16,367 bases of DNA from REEB95 sp035632055 (GTDB lineage: Bacteria > Pseudomonadota > Alphaproteobacteria > ATCC43930 > CGMCC-115725): NCBI GenBank assembly GCA_035632055.1, contig DASQHO010000017.1, forward strand, positions 1-16,367. The letters are read 5' to 3'. This document shows positions 1 through 6,040 of this stretch, piece after piece. The notes below the pieces were generated by a model. It searched no databases, had not been told where the DNA came from, and saw nothing but the letters and a program-made list of their open reading frames with translations. Numbering within the stretch: the first letter of the stretch is position 1; the number at the start of each line of letters is the position of its first letter. A program made the position numbers and the translations under genes.

Positions 1-48
1 GGGCGATATCCAGCCGCCGCCCGCGACGACTGGCCGCTTTTCCGGTAA
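1..48 (+). CDS. possible 3' tail of an upstream gene (partial, uncertain)
   Basis: Frame 1 is open from the window edge and ends at a TAA at 46-48, giving 15 residues that end WPLFR. It could be the C-terminus of a gene starting outside the window. Fifteen open codons in GC-rich DNA are weak evidence and no family is recognisable. The remaining bases to 107 hold no gene I can support. Confidence 0.2.
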   Translation, partial: GRYPAAARDDWPLFR

Positions 49-107
49 TAGAAAGAGCCGAGATTTCCGCGCAGGGGTGCGCGGCCGCCAACCCAGGGGA
101 GTGAGTC

Positions 108-374
108 ATGCAAGCCACGGTGATGTTAATGGACCAGGCGATCGCGTCGCTGCCGGTGTTCACCGGCCTGGTCGTGCTGTGGGCCGGCTGCGCCATCGGC
201 AACGGCTTCATCGCCCACCGCCTCGGCCACAGCGTCGCGCTGTGGGTAATCCTGTCGCTGATTCCGATCCTCAATTACTTTTTCTATATCTTCGTCATCT
301 ACGCGACCGTGCTCGGCATCATCAAACGCCTCAACACCATCGCCGACCGCCTCGCCCTTGGCCAAACGACGTAA
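108..374 (+). CDS. small two-helix membrane protein, unknown function
   Basis: An 88-residue hydrophobic protein with two predicted membrane helices (about residues 13-32 and 43-70) joined by a short polar turn (GNGFIAHRLGHS), and a short basic/polar C-terminus (KRLNTIADRLALGQTT). The start is chosen because AGGGGAG at 95-101 lies six bases before the ATG. It sits 116 bases upstream of gor on the same strand, with a strong G/C-rich hairpin repeat between them, so co-transcription with gor is doubtful. I recognise no family. Length, start signal and clean topology support a real gene; its role in the inner membrane is unknown. Confidence 0.6.
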   Translation: MQATVMLMDQAIASLPVFTGLVVLWAGCAIGNGFIAHRLGHSVALWVILSLIPILNYFFYIFVIYATVLGIIKRLNTIADRLALGQTT

Positions 375-390
375 TCGTCCGCGAACTCTC

Positions 391-461
391 ACCCCCACCC
401 TAACCCTCCCCCCTCGAGGGGGGCCGACCGCGAAGAGCGGTCGGCGGGAGGGGGCCTGACC
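391..461. repeat. CCCTAACCC-type palindromic repeat, copy 1 (upstream of gor)
   Basis: The element opens with ACCCCCACCCTAACCC. Inside it are a perfect palindrome CCCCCCTCGAGGGGGG (408-423) and a perfect 8-bp stem CCGACCGC/GCGGTCGG (424-431 with 437-444, loop GAAGA). An outer arm CCCTCCC (404-410) can pair with GGGAGGG (446-452). It follows the stop of the small membrane protein, so it may also act as a transcription end or mRNA-stabilising structure, but it has no U-tract. A related copy lies at 1884-1935. Confidence 0.7.
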
Positions 462-490
462 CCGCCGCCGCTTTCGGCTAGCATCGCGTA

Positions 491-1867
491 ATGGCCTTCG
501 ACTTCGATCTCTTCACCATCGGCGCCGGTTCGGGCGGCGTCGCATCGTCGCGCCGCGCCGCGAGCTATGGCGCGCGCGTCGCCATCTGCGAGCAGGGCCG
601 CGTCGGCGGCACCTGCGTGCTGCGCGGCTGCGTGCCGAAGAAGCTGCTGGTTTATGCCGCGCACTTTACCGATGAATGGCAGGACGCCGCCGGCTACGGC
701 TGGCAAGTGGCAAAGCCGGTGCATTCCTGGCCCGCGCTGATCGCCGCGAAAAACAAAGAGACCACGCGGCTCGAAATCGTCTACCGCAAGATGCTGAGCG
801 ACGCCGGCGTGCAGCTCATCGAGGGCCACGCCACGCTCATTGACGCGCACACGGTCGAAGTCGACGGCAAGCGCCACACCGCCGCCAACATCCTGCTCGC
901 CATCGGCGGCCATCCGGTGACGCCCAAGATCCCCGGCATCGAGCACGTCATCTCGTCGAACGAGGCGCTCGACCTGCCCGAGCTGCCGCGCAACATCGTC
1001 ATCGTCGGCGGCGGCTATATCGCGGTCGAGTTCGCCGGCATCTTCGCCGGCCTGGGCGCGTCGGTGCAGATGGTCATCCGCGGCGAAGAGCTGCTCAACG
1101 GCTTCGACGACGATATCCGCGTTCACTTGGGGCGCGAAATGCGCGCGCGCGGCATCGTCATCCACAACCGCACCGAAATCGCCAAGATCGAGAAGCGCGG
1201 CTCCGGCTTCAGCCTCGCCACCAAGACGGGCGCCAGCCTCTCGGCCGACTGTGTCATGTACGCAACCGGCCGCGCGCCCAATTCCAAAGACCTCGGCCTC
1301 GAAAGCGTCGGCGTCGCCACCGACAAGGCCAGCGGCGCGATCAAGGTGGACGAGTGGTCGCGCACGTCGGTGCCGAACATCTACGCCATCGGCGACGCGA
1401 CCGACATGCTGAACCTCACGCCGACGGCGATCGCCGAAGGCCGCGCCCTCGCCGAGACGCTGTTCAACAACAACCCGATCAGCGCCCGGCACGAGGTCGT
1501 GCCGACGGCGGTGTTCTCCAATCCGACCATCGGCACCGTCGGCCTGACCGAGGCCGAAGCGCGCGCGGCGCACACCGCGATCGACGTCTATCGCACGGTG
1601 TTCCGGCCGCTCAAGAACACGCTCTCCGGCCGCGACGAGAAGACCTTGATGAAGCTCGTCGTCCACCGCGCCCGCGACAAGGTGCTGGGTGCGCACATGG
1701 TTGGGCCCGATGCGCCTGAGATCATCGGCGGCCTCGCCGTCGCGCTCACCTGCGGCGCCACCAAGGCGCAATTCGACCGCACGATCGGCATCCATCCGAC
1801 CGCATCGGAGGAGTTCGTCACCCTGCGAACGAAGGTTCCGGATCCCAAGGTCAAAGCGGCGGAGTAA
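491..1867 (+). CDS. gor: glutathione-disulfide reductase
   Basis: A cytoplasmic FAD enzyme that reduces glutathione disulfide to two GSH with NADPH. The 458 residues match the usual family length. FAD-binding GAGSGG is at 11-16 and the redox-active pair is Cys42/Cys47 in GGTCVLRGCVPKK (39-51), the plant/rhizobial form of the motif. The nucleotide-binding GGGYIAVEFA is at 173-182, the second FAD contact GDATD at 301-305, and the C-terminal dimerisation domain ends with the catalytic HPTASEE (His435, Glu440). NADPH preference normally relies on two arginines after beta-strand 2. Arg197 is present, but the second position aligns with Asn203 (RGEELLNGFD). No clear Shine-Dalgarno sequence precedes the ATG, so initiation may be weak or leaderless. 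G/C-rich repeats flank the gene on both sides. Confidence 0.96.
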   Translation: MAFDFDLFTIGAGSGGVASSRRAASYGARVAICEQGRVGGTCVLRGCVPKKLLVYAAHFTDEWQDAAGYGWQVAKPVHSWPALIAAKNKETTRLEIVYRKMLSDAGVQLIEGHATLIDAHTVEVDGKRHTAANILLAIGGHPVTPKIPGIEHVISSNEALDLPELPRNIVIVGGGYIAVEFAGIFAGLGASVQMVIRGEELLNGFDDDIRVHLGREMRARGIVIHNRTEIAKIEKRGSGFSLATKTGASLSADCVMYATGRAPNSKDLGLESVGVATDKASGAIKVDEWSRTSVPNIYAIGDATDMLNLTPTAIAEGRALAETLFNNNPISARHEVVPTAVFSNPTIGTVGLTEAEARAAHTAIDVYRTVFRPLKNTLSGRDEKTLMKLVVHRARDKVLGAHMVGPDAPEIIGGLAVALTCGATKAQFDRTIGIHPTASEEFVTLRTKVPDPKVKAAE

Positions 1868-1883
1868 CGCGAAGCATCGCGCC

Positions 1884-1935
1884 CACCCCTAACCCTCGCC
1901 CCCTGAAAGGGGGAGAGGGCAGGGTGAGGGGGCGA
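1884..1935. repeat. CCCTAACCC-type palindromic repeat, copy 2 (downstream of gor)
   Basis: This copy starts 17 bases after the gor stop and opens with CACCCCTAACCCTCGCCCCC. Its hairpin pairs CCCTC-g-CCCCC (1893-1903) with GGGGG-a-GAGGG (1909-1919) around the loop TGAAA, with one internal mismatch. Outer CACCC/GGGTG complementarity extends it. It shares the opening CACCC(C)TAACCCTC block with 391-461. It may serve as the 3' end structure of the gor transcript, though no T-tract follows. Short elements of this look recur in rhizobial genomes (recollection, not searched). Confidence 0.7.
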
Positions 1936-1951
1936 CCTCTTCGCTTGCGGA

Positions 1952-2125
1952 CTAGTCCGTCTCCTCCGGCATGGTCATCGCCGCCGGCGTTTCGCCTGCC
2001 GCGGTCATGCGGTCGGCTTCCTGCACCAGTCCCATCCAGCGCAGCTTCGTGATCAGCGTGCAGCGTTCGTGTTCCTGCGTCGTCCGTTCGTAACGCGCGT
2101 CGCGTTGCGCAGAATTCGCCATCAT
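1952..2125 (-). CDS. small hypothetical protein, 57 aa
   Basis: An ORF of 57 codons reading MMANSAQRDARYERTTQEHE at the start and MPEETD at the end. The sequence is charged and soluble with a probable amphipathic helix around residues 10-40 (RYERTTQEHERC, then LITKLRWMGLVQEADRM). Two adjacent ATGs (at 2125 and 2122) could start it. AGGGAG, read on the minus strand from 2139 to 2134, lies eight bases before the first. The gene follows the phasin on the same strand with a 65-base gap, so the two may share a transcript. I know no function. The good start signal and protein-like composition favour a real gene. Confidence 0.6.
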   Translation of the reverse strand: MMANSAQRDARYERTTQEHERCTLITKLRWMGLVQEADRMTAAGETPAAMTMPEETD

Positions 2126-2132
2126 CGCTTTA

Positions 2133-2158
2133 TCTCCCTAACAACTCTCCCTAACAAC
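2133..2158 (-). promoter_or_regulatory. tandemly duplicated Shine-Dalgarno block
   Basis: The 13-base unit TCTCCCTAACAAC (plus strand) occurs twice without a gap, at 2133-2145 and 2146-2158. On the minus strand this gives GTTGTTAGGGAGA twice. The proximal AGGGAG is correctly spaced for the 57-residue ORF at 1952-2125; the distal one is 13 bases farther out. Confidence 0.8.
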
Positions 2159-2190
2159 TTGGGCCGCTCGTCCGTTCGTCAGTTCGTGCG

Positions 2191-2664
2191 CTACTCGGCC
2201 GCCGCAACGTGTGCCGAGCCCGGCCCGGTGTGCGGCATGCGCTTGGCATAGGTGCGCGCGTCGTCGAGCGTCTCGCTCACCCGCTTGTTGAGCAGCTTCA
2301 TCACTTCGGCGCTCGACTTGGTCGCGTGGTCGGCGATGTCGCAGATGCCTTCGAGCGCGTGCCGCGTGCAGACGGCGCTCTTGCCGAGCTGGTCTTCGAA
2401 GGCGCCCGGCTTGCGCACCGTCTCTTCGACGAGCTCGGCGAAATCCTGCATCGCCTGCCGCGCCAGCTCCATCTGCCGCGTCGCCAGCGATTGCGCCGTT
2501 TCGTTCCACAGCTTGTTCGCCTCGATGAGCACCGCCCAATTGCGGCGTTGTCCGTCGGCGATCGCTTCATAGTTGAAAGCGAACAGCGGCCATTCGCCCA
2601 TCATCTTGGCGAACGCGTTGCCGGCGGCGCCGGCGTCGTTGATGGATCCGTAGGTCTTGGCCAT
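2191..2664 (-). CDS. phasin family protein (PHA granule-associated)
   Basis: Phasins coat polyhydroxyalkanoate granules and control their number and size. This 157-residue protein has no signal peptide and is almost wholly helical, with the Phasin_2-like core at about residues 22-140. Typical stretches are WPLFAFNYEAIADGQRRN (25-42), LATRQMELARQAMQDFAELV (60-79) and HATKSSAEVMKLLNKRVSET (113-132). The frame stays open upstream, but the ATG at 2664 is preferred because GAGGA lies six bases before it and homology begins there. The tail is Ala/Gly/His-rich. It is divergent from the ABC operon, and no PHA synthase or phaR gene is in the window. The family call is firm; the link to PHA is from family knowledge. 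Confidence 0.88.
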   Translation of the reverse strand: MAKTYGSINDAGAAGNAFAKMMGEWPLFAFNYEAIADGQRRNWAVLIEANKLWNETAQSLATRQMELARQAMQDFAELVEETVRKPGAFEDQLGKSAVCTRHALEGICDIADHATKSSAEVMKLLNKRVSETLDDARTYAKRMPHTGPGSAHVAAAE

Positions 2665-2692
2665 GGGGCGTCCTCGCTCTTGAAAAGTGGGT

Positions 2693-2711
2693 GCCAGCAC
2701 CCGGTGCTGGC
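2693..2711 (-). repeat. perfect 8-bp inverted repeat upstream of the phasin start
   Basis: GCCAGCAC (2693-2700) pairs with GTGCTGGC (2704-2711) around the three bases CCG. It lies 29-47 bases before the phasin ATG, so it is either an operator near the promoter or an RNA hairpin in the leader. It is too close to the start and lacks a T-run, so it is not a terminator. Confidence 0.5.
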
Positions 2712-2906
2712 GGCGGGATTCGATCACGGTTGCTTTCAAGTGATCCCCCTGACGTTCTGGGGTCGACACCGGACGGGCCGGAGCGATAGCCGAACGTCGA
2801 GGTTGTTCCGTGGTCACGATGGCGCCAATGGACGCGTTTTGTCCATCGGGTGAATACCCTAGGCGAGCCGAATAATCTCAATGAGTCGTGCTGCGGCGCA
2901 ATCGAG

Positions 2907-2926
2907 TTATCCACAGGTGTGGATAA
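2907..2926. promoter_or_regulatory. head-to-head pair of perfect DnaA-box-like sequences
   Basis: TTATCCACAGGTGTGGATAA contains TTATCCACA, the consensus 9-mer bound by DnaA in many bacteria, on each strand, separated by GG. A perfect 20-base palindrome of this kind could equally be the operator of an unknown regulator. A weaker box-like sequence, CTATTCACA, lies at 3082-3090. Confidence 0.5.
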
Positions 2927-2928
2927 TC

Positions 2929-2938
2929 TTGTGCACAA
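2929..2938. promoter_or_regulatory. palindrome TTGTGCACAA, possible GntR-type operator
   Basis: A perfect 10-base palindrome two bases after the 20-base palindrome. TTGT-NN-ACAA resembles sites bound by FadR-subfamily GntR regulators (family knowledge). No GntR gene is in the window, so the assignment is only a possibility. It may belong functionally with the preceding site. Confidence 0.35.
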
Positions 2939-3060
2939 TATTCAATTGCGTCATCGCACTGTCATGGACCTGCGACACGCCTGTCGCCGCACAGTCATTC
3001 AACCTTGTCGGCTGCGGCACAAATCACATAGAGATAATGTAATAGATGGCAGTTATGCAG

Positions 3061-3069
3061 TGCTATAGT
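3061..3069 (+). promoter_or_regulatory. possible extended -10 promoter for the ABC operon
   Basis: TGCTATAGT fits an extended -10 (TG-n-TATAGT, five of six to TATAAT) and lies about 60 bases before the ATG at 3130. No good -35 sequence is visible at the usual distance, which is tolerable for an extended -10 promoter. Confidence 0.3.
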
Positions 3070-3129
3070 ATGCAACCCGTTCTATTCACATATATCATTC
3101 GTTGAAACCGGGCTTTGGCGAGCCGCGTC

Positions 3130-3909
3130 ATGGATCAAGCCGTCCGCAGCATCAGGGTTGAGGCGCTCGCGCACCGTTACGGCCGCGCGCGCCCGGTGCT
3201 CGACGACGTCAGCTTCGCCATCGGCAAAGGCGAGATCGTCGCCGTCGTCGGCCGCAGCGGCGGCGGCAAGTCGACGCTGCTGCAGCTCATCGCCGGTTTC
3301 GCGCGGCCGTCGGCCGGGCGGATTTTCGTCGCCGAAAAGCCGGTGCTGGCGCCGGCGCCGGCCTGCGTCCTGATGTTCCAGGAGCCGTCGCTTTATCCCT
3401 GGATGACCGTGGCCGAGAACATCGCCATCGGTCTCGATTTCGCCGGCCGCGGCCGCCACGCGGAAGGGCGCGTCGCCGAGCTGTTGAAACTGGTGCAGCT
3501 CGAGGAATGGGCCGACGCCAACGTCCAGCGGCTGTCGGGCGGCCAGCAGCAGCGCGTCGCCTTCGCCCGTTCGCTGGCGCCCGAGCCCGAAGTGCTGCTG
3601 CTCGACGAGCCATTCTCCGGTCTCGATCCGCTGACGCGGGTCGCGCTGCAATACGAGGTGCGCGAGATCGCACGCCGCATCGGCCTGACGGTGATGATCG
3701 TCAGCCACGATTTCGACGAGGCGATCACGCTCGCCGACCGCGTGCTCGTTCTCGCCGGCCGACCCGGCCGCATCGTCGGCGAGGTCGCGGTCACGATCGA
3801 GGGCACGCGCAAGCGCGAGACCATGGAGTTCCGGCGCTTGCGTGCGCAGCTTGCCGATCTTTTCCACACCGCCGACCAGGGCGTCGCCGCATTGGCCGCG
3901 GCGGGTTAA
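3130..3909 (+). CDS. ABC transporter ATP-binding protein (nitrate/sulfonate/taurine type)
   Basis: The ATPase subunit that powers the importer encoded by the next two genes, at the cytoplasmic face of the membrane. The 259 residues carry a complete set of motifs: Walker A GRSGGGKST (41-49), Q-loop Gln84 in MFQEPS, signature LSGGQQQR (135-142), Walker B VLLLDEP (155-161), D-loop SGLD (163-166) and the switch His193 in VSHDFDEA. The overall pattern matches the SsuB/TauB/NrtD group. A TTG at 3115 would add five residues; the ATG at 3130 is preferred, though the ribosome-binding sequence is weak for both. A 40-base gap separates it from the binding-protein gene. Subfamily alone does not identify the substrate. 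Confidence 0.93.
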   Translation: MDQAVRSIRVEALAHRYGRARPVLDDVSFAIGKGEIVAVVGRSGGGKSTLLQLIAGFARPSAGRIFVAEKPVLAPAPACVLMFQEPSLYPWMTVAENIAIGLDFAGRGRHAEGRVAELLKLVQLEEWADANVQRLSGGQQQRVAFARSLAPEPEVLLLDEPFSGLDPLTRVALQYEVREIARRIGLTVMIVSHDFDEAITLADRVLVLAGRPGRIVGEVAVTIEGTRKRETMEFRRLRAQLADLFHTADQGVAALAAAG

Positions 3910-3949
3910 GGCGGTTATCCTCTATATATCAGCTGAAAGGTCTCATCTC

Positions 3950-5191
3950 ATGGACGTCATGGACGGCGAACAGTTTCCTTTGACCGCGGCAGCGTTGCGC
4001 AAGGTTTCGCGCCGCGACCTGCTGGATTATTTCGCGGCTGGCGGTCTGGCCGCGCTGGCCTCGACGCTGCCCGAACGGGCGCGCGCCGCCGATCCCGACG
4101 CCGACGAGATCGTGCGCATCGGCTATCTGCCGATCACCGACGCCGCCTCGCTGCTGGTGGCGCACGCGCAGGGTTATTTCGAGGACGAAGGCCTGAACGT
4201 CGCGAAGCCGACGCTGATCCGCGGCTGGGCCGAAATCGCCGAAGGCTTCGTCGCGCGGCGCTTCAACGTCGTCCACCTGCTCAATCCGGTGCCGGTGTGG
4301 ATGCGCTACAACAACAAGATTCCGGCGAAGATCATGGCCTGGGGCCACACCAACGGCTCGGGCATCGTCGTCGGCCACGAGACCGGCATCAAGCGTTTCG
4401 CCGATCTCGGCGGCAAGCAGATCGCCGTGCCGTTCTGGTATTCGAACCACAACATCATGCTGCAGATGGCGTTGCGCGCGAACGGCGTGAAGGCAGTGAT
4501 CAAGCCGCAGACCGCCAAGCTGGCGCCGGACGAGTGCAATCTTCAGGTGATGGCGCCGCCCGAGATGACCGCCGGCCTCGCCGCGCGCAAGATCGACGGC
4601 TACATCGTCGCCGAGCCGTTCAACGCGCTTGGCGAGCTCAAGGCGAATGCGCGCATGCTGCGCTTCACCGGCGACATCTGGAAGAACCATCCGTGCTGCG
4701 TCATCACCATGCACGAGGATAACGTCACCCGCCGGCCGGAATGGACGCAGAAGCTCGTCAACGCCATCGTCCGCGCCGAGCTCTATGCCTCGCAACATCG
4801 TAAGGAAGTCGCGCAGATGCTGTCGGCCGACGGCAAGGGCTACCTGCCGGTGCCGGGCGCCGTCGTCGACCGCGCCATGAACTACTACGACGTCGGTTTC
4901 TACGGCCCGACTGGCGCGCTCGAGCACGAAGCCGAATGGCATAACCATCGCATCGACTTCCAGCCCTGGCCCTATCCGTCGGCAACCCAGCTGGTGGTCA
5001 AGGCGATGAACGAGACGGTGGTCGCCGGCGACACGACCTTCTTGAAGGGTCTCGATCCCGAATTCGTCGCCAAGGATCTGGTGGATTACACGCACGTGCG
5101 CGCGGCGCTGAGCAAGCATCCCGACTGGGCGAAGACCGTCGGCGTCAATTTGGCCCATCCGTTCGAGCGCGAGGAAATTATCGAGATATGA
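3950..5191 (+). CDS. Tat-exported ABC substrate-binding protein, NrtA/CmpA-like
   Basis: The periplasmic receptor of the importer, 413 residues. The N-terminus has a twin-arginine motif SRRDLL (20-25), a hydrophobic stretch FAAGGLAALAS (28-38) and an Ala-rich cleavage region around residues 44-47, so it is probably exported folded. Mature residues 55-82 (VRIGYLPITDAASLLVAHAQ, then GYFEDEGL) are typical of NrtA/CmpA/NMT1-like receptors. A hinge-type IDGYIVAEPFNALGE lies at 215-229, and adjacent Cys249-Cys250 sit in NHPCCVITMH. The ATG at 3950 follows GAAAGG (3935-3940); a second ATG at 3959 is also possible. The stop overlaps the permease start by four bases, a sign of translational coupling. 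Related receptors bind nitrate, bicarbonate, sulfonates or thiamine precursors, so the ligand here is open. Confidence 0.9.
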   Translation: MDVMDGEQFPLTAAALRKVSRRDLLDYFAAGGLAALASTLPERARAADPDADEIVRIGYLPITDAASLLVAHAQGYFEDEGLNVAKPTLIRGWAEIAEGFVARRFNVVHLLNPVPVWMRYNNKIPAKIMAWGHTNGSGIVVGHETGIKRFADLGGKQIAVPFWYSNHNIMLQMALRANGVKAVIKPQTAKLAPDECNLQVMAPPEMTAGLAARKIDGYIVAEPFNALGELKANARMLRFTGDIWKNHPCCVITMHEDNVTRRPEWTQKLVNAIVRAELYASQHRKEVAQMLSADGKGYLPVPGAVVDRAMNYYDVGFYGPTGALEHEAEWHNHRIDFQPWPYPSATQLVVKAMNETVVAGDTTFLKGLDPEFVAKDLVDYTHVRAALSKHPDWAKTVGVNLAHPFEREEIIEI

Positions 5192-6018
5192 CGGAGATCT
5201 TGATGGTCGGCACGCCTTCGTCCGAACGCGGCGCCCGCGCGCCGCGGCAGTGGCGGCTGCCTGTCCATCGGCTCTATCCGCTCATCGGCATCGCCGTTCT
5301 GGTCGCCGTTTGGTGGCTCGGCGGTGTGGTCGTCGCCGCCAATCCCGATACCGCGGCGTTCAGCAATTTCGCGCCGGCGCCGGCGATCGCCGCGCTCGTC
5401 CATCTCGCCGTCAATGGGACGATCTGGTCGCAGGCGCTCGCCAGCCTGTCGCGCATCGGCTGGGGTCTCGCCATCGCGACGGCCATCGGCGTGCCGGTCG
5501 GCATCGCCATCGGCCGCAGCCGCGCCTTCCAGCAGATGACGCATGTGCCGTTCCAGTTCCTGCGCATGATCAGCCCGCTGGCCTGGATGCCGATCGCCGT
5601 GATGGCCTTCGCAACCTGGGACGGCGCGATCATCTTCCTGATTGCCGCTGCCGCGGTTTGGCCGGTGACCTTCGCCACCGCCAACGGCCTGCGCAAGGTG
5701 CATCCCAACTGGCACAAGGTGGCGCGCAATCTCGGCGCCAGCCCGATGCGCATGCTGTGGCGCATCACCTTGCCGGCGGTGGCACAGGATATTCTCACCG
5801 GCGTGCGCCTCGCGCTCGGCGTCGCCTGGATCATTCTGGTGCCGGCCGAATTCCTCGGCGTTACCTCCGGCCTCGGCTACGCCATCAACGATGCGCGCGA
5901 CACTTTGCGCTACGACAATCTGGCGGCGATCGTGCTGTTTATCGGCCTCTTGGGCTTCGCGATGGATTCCTGCTGCGTGGCGCTGATCCGCCGCTATGCC
6001 TGGCATCCCGAAAATTGA
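5188..6018 (+). CDS. ABC transporter permease (nitrate/sulfonate/taurine type)
   Basis: The inner-membrane channel subunit, 276 residues, within the usual range for SsuC/TauC/NrtB-type permeases. Hydrophobic helices lie at about 30-51, 86-109, 127-143, 146-165, 206-224 and 246-267. The cytoplasmic EAA-like loop that docks the ATPase is ARNLGASPMRMLWRITLPAV (179-198), with the conserved LGAS and LP. The start overlaps the binding-protein stop as ATGA, so coupled translation is likely. The first 25 residues are polar and Arg-rich before the first helix. Only one permease gene is present, so the channel is presumably a homodimer. The next gene starts 22 bases downstream. Confidence 0.93.
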   Translation: MTEILMVGTPSSERGARAPRQWRLPVHRLYPLIGIAVLVAVWWLGGVVVAANPDTAAFSNFAPAPAIAALVHLAVNGTIWSQALASLSRIGWGLAIATAIGVPVGIAIGRSRAFQQMTHVPFQFLRMISPLAWMPIAVMAFATWDGAIIFLIAAAAVWPVTFATANGLRKVHPNWHKVARNLGASPMRMLWRITLPAVAQDILTGVRLALGVAWIILVPAEFLGVTSGLGYAINDARDTLRYDNLAAIVLFIGLLGFAMDSCCVALIRRYAWHPEN

Positions 6019-6040
6019 TCTTCAGAGAAGGAGCAACGAC

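Larger units (their letters stand above)
2665..3129. other. long divergent intergenic region, palindrome-rich and comparatively AT-rich
   Basis: These 465 bases separate the phasin (minus) from the ABC operon (plus) and hold no ORF I can support. The part from about 2868 to 3110 is clearly richer in A/T than the coding DNA around it. It contains an 8-bp hairpin (2693-2711), two DnaA-box-like sequences head to head (2907-2926), the palindrome TTGTGCACAA (2929-2938) and GCGACA-CGCC-TGTCGC (2972-2987). The last is flanked by near-identical direct repeats CGCAC(T/A)GTCAT (ending about 2965, and 2988-2998). An extended -10-like sequence lies at 3061-3069. It must carry the promoters and control sites for both flanking units. 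Confidence 0.7.

Noticed and set aside
389..1795. A 468-codon open frame on the minus strand opposite gor.
   Set aside because: It is a GC-rich antisense shadow with Arg/Asp/Ala/Gly-rich nonsense composition; gor on the plus strand has every catalytic motif. The long minus-strand frame at 9470-11020 opposite the kinase is rejected for the same reason.
2681..2696. Minus strand TGGCAC-N5-TTTC before the phasin, resembling a sigma-54 promoter.
   Set aside because: The -12 element lacks the key G, and the start of transcription would fall at or inside the Shine-Dalgarno sequence, leaving no usable leader.
2665..2817. The phasin frame stays open upstream to about 2817, suggesting a 208-residue protein.
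   Set aside because: Phasin similarity and a well-spaced GAGGA both point to the ATG at 2664; the upstream stretch contains the inverted repeat and reads as non-coding.
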